From positions 4,716 through 68,715 of the forward strand of contig CAZSIT010000012.1 of NCBI GenBank assembly GCA_964607165.1: DNA of 64,000 nucleotides, written 5' to 3'. The notes under the pieces were generated by a model that saw only the letters and a program-made list of their open reading frames with translations, was not told where the DNA came from and searched no databases. Shown here piece by piece: positions 49,954-57,727 of the stretch. This DNA is from DSPP01 sp964607165 (GTDB lineage Bacteria > Zixibacteria > MSB-5A5 > DSPP01). The translations under genes and the position numbers were made by a program. The stretch's first letter is position 1. The number at the start of each line of letters is the position of its first letter.

Positions 49954-50636
49954 ATCCGTTGGGCCGGTTTTTTTCCCTTTGCGAACCAAACCATCCCATC
50001 CATCCGTTTTTCTAAAACGATATTTTTCAGCCCGGCCGTTTCGTATAAGCCCAGCAACCTTTCTTCGGAAAAAGGATAGTAAATTCGGGCGGCCGAGGCC
50101 CAGGCGAGCAACTTAAACGTATCCTTCAAATTCAGCTTTTGCACTTTGGCATAAGTTCTCATCCGGGCTGGCGAGATGGAAACATCGGGGTCCAACGTAG
50201 CGATTATCCCGCCCGGTTTTGATACCCGCGGTTGTTCGGCAAACGCCCTTTCCGGATTAGGTAAAAGGTAATTTACGGTTGTAACAATTACCGTGTCGAA
50301 ACTGTTATCGGGATATGGTAGGGAGGAAGCATCGCCAATCTGGAAGTCGACATTCAAAATTCCTGCAGATTTTGCGTTTTGACGGGCAAGCTGGATGATT
50401 CGTTTGGAGCGGTCTATCCCGAAGATCGCTTTAACCTGTCGGGCGGCTTCGATTGCAAGCCAGCCGGGGCCGCAGCCGACGTCTAAAACTTGAGAATTCG
50501 GTTTTAGTTGAACAAAGTTCAAAAAGTCTTTGCGCAGCTCGGCTTCCGAGCCGGATGCCAGCTTGTTCGAGTAAATTTTTGCGCCCCATTCAAAAAAGAG
50601 GCGCAGGAAAAAATCTTTAATGCGGACGGAGAACAA
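49950..50636 (-). CDS. class I SAM-dependent methyltransferase
   Basis: A 228-residue methyltransferase with motif I VLDVGCGPGWLAIEAARQ (about 50-68), acidic motif II FGIDRSKRII, motif DFQIGDASSLPYPDNSFDTV, and motif IV with KPGGIIATLDPD. This is a small-molecule or quinone-type (UbiE-like) fold; the acceptor is unknown. The apparent start is TTG 50636 with GGAAG upstream. The gene is convergent with the TolB-like gene through a shared palindrome, and a second palindrome pair lies upstream (50671-50726). Confidence 0.85.
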   Translation of the reverse strand: MFSVRIKDFFLRLFFEWGAKIYSNKLASGSEAELRKDFLNFVQLKPNSQVLDVGCGPGWLAIEAARQVKAIFGIDRSKRIIQLARQNAKSAGILNVDFQIGDASSLPYPDNSFDTVIVTTVNYLLPNPERAFAEQPRVSKPGGIIATLDPDVSISPARMRTYAKVQKLNLKDTFKLLAWASAARIYYPFSEERLLGLYETAGLKNIVLEKRMDGMVWFAKGKKPAQRM

Positions 50637-50670
50637 AATGTCTTCCGGTTATTTTCCCGTTCAACATTCC

Positions 50671-50726
50671 TTGGTAGCCTCGACTTTAGTCGAGGGATTT
50701 TCCGGCACTGAAGTGCCGGCTACCAA
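50671..50726 (+). repeat. inverted REP pair closed by an outer stem
   Basis: GTAG (50674-50677), then CCTCGACT/AGTCGAGG, GATTTT, CCGGCACT/AGTGCCGG, and CTAC (50720-50723). The extreme ends TTGGTAGCC and GGCTACCAA also pair, giving a three-way structure. It lies between a minus-strand membrane protein and the methyltransferase gene. Confidence 0.85.
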
Positions 50727-50742
50727 CCCGCGAACAATTCGG

Positions 50743-51205
50743 CTACTGACCAGCCGGCTGCTCCATTTGCTGGCGCGCTTTTTTGACCGCTTTGTGATGA
50801 TACAAGTACAACGGGAAGCAAACCGCCACGGCGACGAACCAGAAGAGAATTTGCTTGAAGCCGTCGCGACGTTCCTCGTAACGGGCGTCGGCTTGGGCTT
50901 TTTTCCATTTTTCTTCCACCTGCTCGCGGGTCAAACCGCCGCCGGCTTTGGCCGTGTCGGACTTGGCTTCGAATCGACCCTGCCGGTAGTAGCGGCCGTT
51001 TTCCTCCTTTATACTCCGCTTCCAGGTAGCGGTCAAGAGTGGAAACTCGTCTCCAATCGTAGCCGGACATAGTTAAATCGGGGATGATAATTCTCACCAA
51101 TCCCCACAACCCGGAAATTGAGAAACCAACCATTATCAAAAGTAAAACCATGCTGGCGGACTGGTAATACCCCATCGCGCCGCGTTTCGGTTTTTCTTCC
51201 GTCAT
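50743..51205 (-). pseudogene. small two-helix membrane protein disrupted by a frameshift
   Basis: From ATG 51205 the minus strand reads MTEEKPKRGAMGYYQSASMV and a helix (VLLLIMVGFSISGLWGLVRIII) up to TLDRYLEAEYK. The frame then turns into low-complexity, charge-odd sequence. A +1 shift at about 51003-51012 restores EENGRYYRQGRFEAKSD and a second helix (FKQILFWFVAVAVCFPLYLY) to the stop at 50743. The shift point contains AAAGGAGG, an internal ribosome-site-like sequence. Either an indel broke one gene, or a programmed +1 shift or two overlapping genes exist; the second part has only a TTG start at 51036. The family is unknown. Confidence 0.65.
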
Positions 51206-51229
51206 TTTATCCTCCTTGTTTTCTTTGCG

Positions 51230-51490
51230 TTAATCCTTCCAATTCCACCACAACAATTTCATAGGGTCGTGCTTTTTACGCGAAGCAAAATAGGTTGCAC
51301 AGCGGAAAACGTAAAGCATACACCGGTCGATAGGCTGCCCGCGTTTGCGGCACAACTCGAAGTACATTTTCTCCGGGTTTTTTCTTTTCAAGTCTCCCAC
51401 CGAGCGGATTCCCAAATCGTACAAGTCCCGTGCAATGCTGGGCCCGACGCCCGGAATTACTCGCAGGTTTTTAAGAGATGAGTTTTTCAT
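51230..51490 (-). CDS. helix-hairpin-helix pathogenicity-locus (Cdd1)-like protein
   Basis: An 86-residue protein of the Cdd1/PF11731 type. It has a helix-hairpin-helix core SLKNLRVIPGVGPSIARDLY and LGIRSVGDLKRKNPEKMYFE, then CRKRGQPIDRCMLYVFRCATYFA with conserved cysteines, and a Trp-rich tail (MKLLWWNW). Such proteins probably bind DNA nonspecifically; the function is unknown. The ATG overlaps the DinB-like stop by 4 bp, so they are co-translated. Confidence 0.85.
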   Translation of the reverse strand: MKNSSLKNLRVIPGVGPSIARDLYDLGIRSVGDLKRKNPEKMYFELCRKRGQPIDRCMLYVFRCATYFASRKKHDPMKLLWWNWKD

Positions 51491-51957
51491 CGTTTGTAGG
51501 ATACTTTTTGGCGAATGGCGCCCAAGTGATAGGCCATATGGGCGATAGCGCCGATGGCGCCTCCCATCGCATCCACGTTTGTCGGAGCGTTGGATTGAAT
51601 GGCCGTGCGAAGGACTTCGTAGCCCGCACGGAGCTGTTTTTGCAGTTGCGTCCAGGCGTCCACGTCCACGGTGCTGACTTGCCAACTCTCTTTCCAGTTT
51701 CGCGGGGAGCGGTCGCCGCGAATCCAGGCCGACGAAGCCTCCAAGCTGAAAACGAGATGGAGCGCGTGAGCCGCTACGGTCGTTTTGCCCCGCTCCTCCG
51801 AAGCCTCCGCCGCGCTTAACTTGGAAAGCGTGCCGAACAGTCCGGCATCCGGATTGTTATCGGTAAAATAGCTCCCGCCTTCTGGCGGACCTTCAAACGC
51901 CTCCCGAAGAACGCTTAACAACTGCCCAACGGTTTCATCTATGGAAACGCCCGACAT
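51487..51957 (-). CDS. DinB-superfamily protein
   Basis: A 156-residue four-helix protein with the DinB/YfiT layout (TVGQLLSVLREAFEGPP first helix; AHALHLVFSLEASSAWIRG; GGAIGAIAHMAYHLGAIRQK last helix). The His of AHALHL and HMAYHLGA could form the metal site of the family. The start ATG 51957 has AAAGGAG 6 nt upstream. The family includes small thiol-dependent transferases as well as proteins of unknown role; no thiol genes are in the window. It overlaps the HhH protein gene by 4 bp. Confidence 0.8.
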   Translation of the reverse strand: MSGVSIDETVGQLLSVLREAFEGPPEGGSYFTDNNPDAGLFGTLSKLSAAEASEERGKTTVAAHALHLVFSLEASSAWIRGDRSPRNWKESWQVSTVDVDAWTQLQKQLRAGYEVLRTAIQSNAPTNVDAMGGAIGAIAHMAYHLGAIRQKVSYKR

Positions 51958-52013
51958 TTTTTCTCCTTTAAATGGGTGGTTTTTCATTCGGATTTTTTCG
52001 TTCCGGCAAAAAG

Positions 52014-52098
52014 CGGAGGGTGAGGGACTCGAACCCCCAAATCCCTTGCGGGACGCCAGATTTCAAGTCTGGTGCCTTACCAGTTAGGCTAACCCTCC
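52014..52098 (-). tRNA. tRNA-Ser (TGA anticodon)
   Basis: An 85-nt type II tRNA on the minus strand: acceptor GGAGGGT/ACCCTCC, D arm GCC..GGC, anticodon arm CCAGA-CTTGAAA-TCTGG (TGA), a long variable arm GTCCCGCAAGGGAT, T arm GGGGG-TTCGAGT-CCCTC. Discriminator G, as in tRNA-Ser. CCA is not encoded. Confidence 0.93.
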
Positions 52099-52256
52099 GG
52101 AATTTCCATCGGCAAGCCGACAGGCCTGTGCCGTTCACAAATGAAAGATTTGGAAAAGAGGAAGAAGTGTCAAGCGCTAAAGACTGTTTTACGTGATTCA
52201 AATGGAAAAAGGGGATTGCTTGCCAAGCGGCTGCTTTTTTAATACTTTGAAATCCG

Positions 52257-53054
52257 ATGCCTGATTTGAAGAAGCTGGATGAAGCTTTGAGTAAACATAT
52301 TCGTCCGGAAACTTTTCCGCTTGCTATAAAAATGGCGAAAAAAGGCGAGGTTTTGCCGGAAAAAATAAAAAGGCCAGTGCGGGATTTAGGGGTTGAGGTC
52401 GCCACCTGCCAGGGATTTTCACTGGCGCGGCGATATGGCTGGTCTTTGGCTATTTATGGCGAGGATATTTCCTGCCCTTTAACCAAAGTGGCTTTTGGGT
52501 TCGAGAAGGAGGTTGCCTATTTCACGGATGGACTGGCGTGTGAAGGAATGTATACGGCGTCGGCGCAAGCGGGGAAAAAGACCGAAAGCATGGTTCCAAA
52601 GTTTTCCCATCATGAATACGAATCGATTTGGGTGGCGCCGGTTAGCCGTGCGAATTTTACACCGGATGTCATCTGCCTATACGGCAATTCGGCGCAGGTG
52701 ATGCGGCTTTTAACCGCTTCGCTCTATAAATCGGGGGGATATTTGGAGTCGCGTTCGGCGGGGAGGATTGACTGCGCAGACGTTGTCATCGAAACTATGA
52801 AAAGGGGTAAACCGCATTATATTTTGCCCTGTTACGGCGATAGGATTTTCGGACTGACCCAGGATAACGAGATGGTTTTTGCTTTTCCGTTCGATTTCTC
52901 CGACGAGCTTATCGAAGGCTTAGAGGGAACGCATCAGGGCGGGGTGCGCTATCCGGTGCCGGCTTTTTTGCGTTTTCAGGCGCAGTTTCCGGAAAAATAT
53001 CAAAAATTGGCAGACTTTTGGAAGAAAGGGGAAGGGAATGAATCCCAAGAATAG
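52257..53054 (+). CDS. DUF169 family protein
   Basis: A 265-residue DUF169 protein. Visible conserved parts are RPETFPLAIKMAK, CQGFSLARRYGWSLAIYGEDISCPLTKVAFGF (quoted in halves: CQGFSLARRYGW and EDISCPLTKVAFGF), LTASLYKSGGYLESR, and YILPCYGDRIFGLTQDNEM. DUF169 proteins have conserved Cys residues and occur next to corrinoid or heme-related enzymes in anaerobes; their activity is unknown. It overlaps the URO-D-family gene by 17 bp, a pairing seen in anaerobic bacteria and archaea, so the two probably act together. ATG 52257 is the chosen start, but no ribosome site is obvious. Confidence 0.85.
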   Translation: MPDLKKLDEALSKHIRPETFPLAIKMAKKGEVLPEKIKRPVRDLGVEVATCQGFSLARRYGWSLAIYGEDISCPLTKVAFGFEKEVAYFTDGLACEGMYTASAQAGKKTESMVPKFSHHEYESIWVAPVSRANFTPDVICLYGNSAQVMRLLTASLYKSGGYLESRSAGRIDCADVVIETMKRGKPHYILPCYGDRIFGLTQDNEMVFAFPFDFSDELIEGLEGTHQGGVRYPVPAFLRFQAQFPEKYQKLADFWKKGEGNESQE

Positions 53055-54150
53055 AATAGATGCGATATTAGCGGGGGAGAAACCGGATAGAACGCCGGTG
53101 GCGGCCTGGCGGCATTTTTATCACCTTGAGAACGACCCGAAAGAATTCGTTCTGGCTACGGTCGGTTTTCAGAAGAAATTTGGGTGGGATTTTGTAAAAA
53201 TAAATCCGCGCGCCTCGTATCACGTAGAGGGGTGGGGAGCGCAATACGTTCCCTCAAAAACAGCCCTGGACAAGCCGCAAAGGCTTTCCTTTCCGGTAGG
53301 GCTTCCGGCCGATTGGGAAAAAATTGAAGAGCTGTCTTTGGCCGCCGGAACGTTATCGCAAGAATTAAAAACCATTTCGGAGATTTCGAAAAAACTGGGA
53401 AAATCGGTCTATAAGTTTATGACCATTTTTTCGCCGCTTTCAATTGCCGGGGATTTAGTCGGCACGGAAGCCCAGCTGGTGCGGGATATGCAGGAATCGC
53501 CGTTGTTGGTCGAGGAAGCCCTGGAACAAATCACGCATACCTTCGTACGCTTTGCCGTCGAGTGCCTAAACGCCGGCGCGGATGGGATTTTCTTTGCCAC
53601 CACCGAGTGGGCTTCCAAAAATATTTTGACCGAGGATGATTATCGAAAATTTGGGAAGCCGTATGATTTGGAGGTCATTGAAGCAGTCAAAGGAGTCGGC
53701 GGCAAGGTGATTTTACACGTTTGCGAACCCTTCAATATGCTTTCTCTTTTTGCCGGTTATCCCGCCGATTTGGTGAATTGGGTGGCCTCCGACCGCTCCA
53801 ATCTAAACCTGTCTGAAGGTTATCAATTATTGAAGAAACCGGTCATCGGCGGGATTAACCATACTTCTTCCCTTCTGCTGGGTCGGAAGGAAACGCTAAT
53901 TTCCTCGATTCGTCCGGTTTTAACTCTTTTGCAGCAGTTGCCCGGAGTTTTGGGGCCGGAGTGCGCTTTGCCGCCGGCTGTGCCGGACGAAAATTTGATG
54001 GCTTTGCGGCAGCTGGTGGAAAAGAAGGCGTCATCCCGAGTTTCAAAACCGGCGAAAAAGAGCAAGAAAGCTTCGAAACCGAAAGCCAAAAGGAAAAAAG
54101 CAAAGAGGGCCAAGTCCCACAAGGTTAAGAAGACCAAAAAGCGGCGCTAA
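53038..54150 (+). CDS. uroporphyrinogen decarboxylase (URO-D) family protein with Lys-rich tail
   Basis: A 370-residue URO-D fold protein: KNRIDAILAGEKPDRTPVA, LAGDLVGTEAQLVRDM-like central segment (here SPLSIAGDLVGTEAQL), CLNAGADGIFFATTEWASKN, GGKVILHVCEPFNML and ECALPPAVPDENLMAL. The family includes heme synthesis HemE and corrinoid methyltransferases such as MtbA-like proteins. The VILHVCEP segment has the Cys/His pattern of zinc-binding methyltransferase members. It is paired with DUF169 rather than heme genes, so methyl transfer is more likely. The last 45 residues are a histone-H1-like Lys/Ala/Ser tail (KPAKKSKKASKPKAKRKK), absent from normal URO-D proteins. Confidence 0.85.
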   Translation: MNPKNRIDAILAGEKPDRTPVAAWRHFYHLENDPKEFVLATVGFQKKFGWDFVKINPRASYHVEGWGAQYVPSKTALDKPQRLSFPVGLPADWEKIEELSLAAGTLSQELKTISEISKKLGKSVYKFMTIFSPLSIAGDLVGTEAQLVRDMQESPLLVEEALEQITHTFVRFAVECLNAGADGIFFATTEWASKNILTEDDYRKFGKPYDLEVIEAVKGVGGKVILHVCEPFNMLSLFAGYPADLVNWVASDRSNLNLSEGYQLLKKPVIGGINHTSSLLLGRKETLISSIRPVLTLLQQLPGVLGPECALPPAVPDENLMALRQLVEKKASSRVSKPAKKSKKASKPKAKRKKAKRAKSHKVKKTKKRR

Positions 54151-54396
54151 AATTTTTCAAAAAAAGAGCCAATGTTTTGGCGAAATTTACGTATAATCCT
54201 CTTAGAAATAATAGGGCGTGTCGAAACGCCTTGAGGTTTGCCCGGCAGCGGGTTCGTCCGGGTTTTTCGATTTTTAGGCAGGATTGGTGCCATAACGGTC
54301 GTTGCATCTGTCGTTGTATCCTCCTCAAGGCTTGGATTAACGCGGGTGCGCCTAATAACTGAAAAATGGCGTGACGAGAACTGGAGGGTTAAGTTG
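54151..54396. other. leader region of the FG-GAP sorting-domain protein
   Basis: A 246-bp gap. A TATAAT (about 54195-54200) lies in AT-rich DNA just after the URO-D gene, with no good partner at -35. A GGCGTGTCGAAACGCC hairpin follows. GGAGGG lies 8 nt before the ATG at 54397. No gene is called. Confidence 0.45.
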
Positions 54397-55920
54397 ATGC
54401 GAAAAGCGGGGTGTTTGATTGTTTTCAGCATACTTCCCGTATTTGTCCAGCCGGCGGCCCTGGTGCCGCGCTTTCTGGCCCTGCCGCCCGGCAGCGGGTC
54501 AAATTCCATCGTGACCACAGCCGACTTCAACCGGGACGGGCGGCCGGACATTGCGGTTTTGAATTCCTTTGTGCGGGATTCAGTTTTTGTCTTTTTGCGA
54601 AACGGCGCCGGGGATTTCGACCCGCCGGTCGTTTCCCGAACCGGAGGAGCGCTCCCCAGCGAGTTTGCCGTGGGGAATTTCGACGGCGATTTGAATCCTG
54701 ATTTGGCCGTGGGGCAGTTTTTGGATTCCACCTTTTCCATTTTGCTGGGAGCGGGGGACGGGAGTTTTTCCATCGCTCCCAATAGCTGGCCGAAAACCCG
54801 CGGTTTTGCCCAGTTTCTGGCGGCCGGGGACGTCAACAGTGACGGCTTTGACGACGTGATTGCGGGGATAAGCTTGAACAGCACGACAGACGCAGACACC
54901 GTTTTTGTTTTCTTTGGCAATGGAAGCGCCGGTTTTTCGGCACCGATTGCGCTTCCCACCGGCGGGCACGGGCTGGGCCAAATCGTTTTGTCACCCGCCT
55001 TTGCCTCGCAACCGGCAGGGCCGATGGTGATATGTCTCAACCACGGGCTGCACGACACGCTGGATGTTTTCCGGGTAGGGGTCTACCGAAGCCTGGGGGG
55101 AACGGCCTTCACGCCCTTGACCGCCTATGAAGCAGGGGAAGAACCGCGTTATTCGACCTGGGGATATTTTGACGCCGACACGCTTATCGACCTGATCGTA
55201 GGTAATCACGAGAGTTTGAATTTTTACCTCTTTACGGGCAAAAAACCGGGGGCAGACAGCCTGTTTTTGGAAGAAAGCATTCCAGTGCCGGACTCAGCAA
55301 CCGATTCAGCAGGAGCGGAAATACAGTATCTTGTTTCCGCGGACTTTAATAATGATGGAAAGACAGATTTGGCATTCAATAACCACGTTCCCGGCCACAA
55401 AGGAACCTGGTTCCAATTCGGAAACGGTGATGGGACCTTTCAGCCGGGGGTTTTCGTCCAGATTCCGGACTCGATTGGCAACCAGCCGTTCTTTTTAACC
55501 CCCAACAACCTCGCCTCTGCCGATTTTGACGGAAACGGTATGGAAGATGTGGCCGTGGCAACCACCAGCTCGGATTCCATTTACTACATACTTTCCGGAA
55601 TTTCCACTAACGTTCGGGATATTCGGCCGGGGCAGGTGCCCCGCGAATACTCCCTTTTCCAGAACTACCCTAACCCGTTCAACGCCAATACGCAGATACG
55701 TTTTGCCCTGCCAAAAGCCGGGCACGCAACGCTTGAGATTTACAACTTGCTGGGGCAAAAGGCGATAACTTTGGTCGATGGGTATCTTACCGCAGGGGTT
55801 AAAATCGTCAGTTGGGACGGGCGGGACAACCGGGGTGCGGCCGTTCCTTCAGGCATCTACTTTTATCGCCTACGCTCCCAGGATTTTGTGCAAACCAAAA
55901 AGATGTTGCTTGTCAAATAA
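54397..55920 (+). CDS. FG-GAP repeat protein with FlgD/type IX sorting-like C-terminal domain
   Basis: A 507-residue secreted protein. Signal peptide: AGCLIVFSILPVFVQPAALV. FG-GAP/VCBS repeats lie at about 35-410 (ADFNRDGRPDIAVLNSF, GNFDGDLNPDLAVGQF, GDVNSDGFDDVIAGIS, ADFDGNGMEDVAVAT). The C-terminal domain (about 425-507) opens with SLFQNYPNPFNANTQIRFAL and closes with GIYFYRLRS..KKMLLVK, the FlgD-Ig-like/type IX secretion cargo signal of FCB bacteria. Such domains are recognised by the type IX machinery elsewhere in the genome. Start ATG 54397 with GGAGGG. A second, separate copy of the sorting domain lies downstream as a relic. Confidence 0.9.
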   Translation: MRKAGCLIVFSILPVFVQPAALVPRFLALPPGSGSNSIVTTADFNRDGRPDIAVLNSFVRDSVFVFLRNGAGDFDPPVVSRTGGALPSEFAVGNFDGDLNPDLAVGQFLDSTFSILLGAGDGSFSIAPNSWPKTRGFAQFLAAGDVNSDGFDDVIAGISLNSTTDADTVFVFFGNGSAGFSAPIALPTGGHGLGQIVLSPAFASQPAGPMVICLNHGLHDTLDVFRVGVYRSLGGTAFTPLTAYEAGEEPRYSTWGYFDADTLIDLIVGNHESLNFYLFTGKKPGADSLFLEESIPVPDSATDSAGAEIQYLVSADFNNDGKTDLAFNNHVPGHKGTWFQFGNGDGTFQPGVFVQIPDSIGNQPFFLTPNNLASADFDGNGMEDVAVATTSSDSIYYILSGISTNVRDIRPGQVPREYSLFQNYPNPFNANTQIRFALPKAGHATLEIYNLLGQKAITLVDGYLTAGVKIVSWDGRDNRGAAVPSGIYFYRLRSQDFVQTKKMLLVK

Positions 55921-56291
55921 CCGTGGAATTTTCGCTCCCTATACCCGGTGTTGCTTTATGAAGGAGACTACGTCTTGACGCCAAGGCAGTTCCGGATATA
56001 TTTAACGCAGTTGGACAGAAAGCGGCAACGCTGGTCGAATCTTTCCAGAAGGCCGGCCGCTACCAGTCGGTTTTTGATGGGAAGGGCAAAACTGGAAGGG
56101 CGCTTTCATCCGGGGTCTATTTTTATCGTTTAGAGGCGGGAAGCTTTGCCGGGGTTAACAAGATGATATACGTGAAATGAAGCGGGAGCGCTGCCCTCCC
56201 GAAAGCGAAAGGAGGATTTTCCTGACAGTCAAAAAGAAAAGATCGCGGGGGCGCAACGAGGTAAACCCTTTAAGTTTTTTTAGGAGGAATT
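55921..56291. other. gap holding the sorting-domain relic
   Basis: The 371-bp gap between the FG-GAP gene and the next secreted-protein gene is mostly the relic at 55962-56180. The part after 56180 has the ribosome site TTAGGAGGAATT (56280-56291) of the next gene and no other recognised signal. Confidence 0.6.
55962..56180 (+). pseudogene. orphan type IX/FlgD-like C-terminal domain relic
   Basis: Open from 55962 (after TGA 55959-55961) to TGA 56178, the frame reads DIFNAVGQKAATLVESFQ, KAGRYQSVFDGKGKTGR and ALSSGVYFYRLEAG, ending KMIYVK. It is the C-terminal half of the same sorting-domain family that ends the preceding gene, with no start codon or cargo domain attached. It differs from the upstream copy throughout, so it is an old duplication or the tail of a deleted cargo gene, not a recent tandem copy. 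Confidence 0.75.
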
Positions 56292-56825
56292 ATGCGAAAA
56301 ACTTTGATTGGCCTTATTGCTTTAACGCTGTTTATTACGCCGGCTTTTGCGACACATTTGGTGGATTCCGTGCGCATCACGGTAAGCTCAGGCAGTCATA
56401 CCATCAGCACCACTTCTTTTCCGAACGGGGTCTGGTTTGACCTGCCAGGGGGAGTGCGGGAAACAGTGAAGACTTCACCGCCTTTTCCAACTGTTGCACC
56501 GGGAAACGTAGTTTCGGTCACGCGCAACTTAGTATCCGATCCCGATACGGTAGTTGGGGCTAACTTTGATATGTCGATGGATGGCGTGCCGCATGGCGGA
56601 TCAAACCATTATACGGGGGCTTCCTGGCTGGCGCACTTAAACCAGCTTGGCGACCTAATCGGCCATTCTCCCAACGATGCGGACGTTAAATACCAGCTGG
56701 TTTTGAAAGCGGACCCGCCTCCCAAGGTGCCGGCTTTGACCCCGTTCGGTCTTGCCGCTCTGATTCTGCTATTGACCGGAGTCGGGTTCTATTATTTTTT
56801 GCGCCGCAGACGAATGATGGTTTAG
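56292..56825 (+). CDS. secreted protein with C-terminal IPTL-like membrane anchor
   Basis: A 177-residue protein with a signal peptide (KTLIGLIALTLFITPAFA), a beta-rich extracellular region (HLVDSVRITVSSGSHTI, VVGANFDMSMDGVPHGG), and a C-terminal anchor VPALTPFGLAALILLLTGVG followed by an Arg-rich tail (RRRRMMV). The VPALTPFG plus helix plus basic end resembles IPTL/PEP-CTERM-like signals handled by exosortase-type enzymes, though the exact motif is divergent. AGGAGG with 4 nt spacing precedes the ATG. A terminator follows at 56843-56880. The function of the extracellular part is unknown. Confidence 0.82.
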   Translation: MRKTLIGLIALTLFITPAFATHLVDSVRITVSSGSHTISTTSFPNGVWFDLPGGVRETVKTSPPFPTVAPGNVVSVTRNLVSDPDTVVGANFDMSMDGVPHGGSNHYTGASWLAHLNQLGDLIGHSPNDADVKYQLVLKADPPPKVPALTPFGLAALILLLTGVGFYYFLRRRRMMV

Positions 56826-56842
56826 TTTTTTTCAAATCAGAG

Positions 56843-56880
56843 TAACGGCCTCCTTTTGAGCAGGGGGCCGTTATTTTTTT
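56843..56880 (+). terminator. rho-independent terminator
   Basis: AACGGCC (56844-56850), an interior segment with a partial TCC/GGG extension, GGCCGTT (56866-56872), then TATTTTTTT. It follows the plus-strand anchored-protein gene by 18 bp; the convergent DUF2279 gene ends just beyond. Confidence 0.85.
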
Positions 56881-56884
56881 GGAA

Positions 56885-57727
56885 CTATTTTATTGTGGCG
56901 AGCAAGTTCAAGTTGAGATAATAAAAATCTAAAACCTCCAAAGAGCGCGCCATTTTTGGCGAGAAGATGCGAACTATATCGGGCAGGGTAGTGCCAAGAC
57001 CAAAGCGCAATTCGCGCAAAGGAGAAATGCGATTGGAGGCCCTGCGGGTGCCATAACCAATTCCGAGTGAGAAAGGCTGTCTATCATCCCATTTCAGCGG
57101 GGGGCGGTAGGTGCCCCAGAAGATGAAGTTATCGAACTGCTCGCCGGTTTGGGAAAAGAGATGATTTTGCGAGAAAAATGGGTTGGATTTTGCGCTTGTT
57201 TTGATATCCCAGTTACCTGGATGGTTCAGCTTCAACAGACCCAAGCCTATACCTGCATAATCGGCAATCAAATCTTCCACGCCAAAGCCCTGGGTGGTAT
57301 TGAAAGCGTCCATCGGAACTTCAACGAACGTTAAAAGAAAAGCGCTTTCGAGGGCGCTGAATATTTTGGCTTTTTTGGGAGAAAAGCCGGTCCAGCGATA
57401 GGCACGATAGAATTCTTTTGTGAGCGTGTAACCGAAAAAAAGATGGCTGACTTCATCGTTTTGCGCCAGGTAGTCACCAGACCAATCGTTTTTAAAATGA
57501 AATTTTCCGGTTGAGCCGCCCCAGCTTTTCTGGGTTTGGTCATACGTGTAAACGAGAGCAACGGCGTGCCCACCGCCTAAAATCAAGAGCCGGGAAGATT
57601 TTGGTTTGTAGATGGAAGGCAAAGTTACCGGCGAAGCATACTGCAAAACGGAGTCGAGCTTGGCCGGCGGCTCGGCGAAAAGAGCTGATGTGGTGAGGCA
57701 GAAAAGAAAGATTGCGATATTTTTCAA
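56885..57727 (-). CDS. DUF2279-like secreted or outer-layer protein
   Basis: A 280-residue protein with a signal peptide (NIAIFLFCLTTSALFA). The DUF2279 (YfiM-like) core has FKNDWSGDYLAQNDEVSHLFFG, SALESAFLLTFVEVPMDAFN and FGVEDLIADYAGIGLGLL; the Asp/His (DEVSHLF) and the later Asp residues recur in the family. The family is described as periplasmic or lipoprotein with unknown role; no lipobox Cys is seen here. It overlaps the MalK-type ATPase gene by 4 bp, an odd partnership since no permease follows. Confidence 0.78.
   Translation of the reverse strand: MKNIAIFLFCLTTSALFAEPPAKLDSVLQYASPVTLPSIYKPKSSRLLILGGGHAVALVYTYDQTQKSWGGSTGKFHFKNDWSGDYLAQNDEVSHLFFGYTLTKEFYRAYRWTGFSPKKAKIFSALESAFLLTFVEVPMDAFNTTQGFGVEDLIADYAGIGLGLLKLNHPGNWDIKTSAKSNPFFSQNHLFSQTGEQFDNFIFWGTYRPPLKWDDRQPFSLGIGYGTRRASNRISPLRELRFGLGTTLPDIVRIFSPKMARSLEVLDFYYLNLNLLATIK

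Noticed and set aside
55948..56133. 61-codon frame opposite in phase to the sorting-domain relic
   Set aside because: The third frame encodes a clear family domain over the same bases; the 61-codon frame is its shadow.
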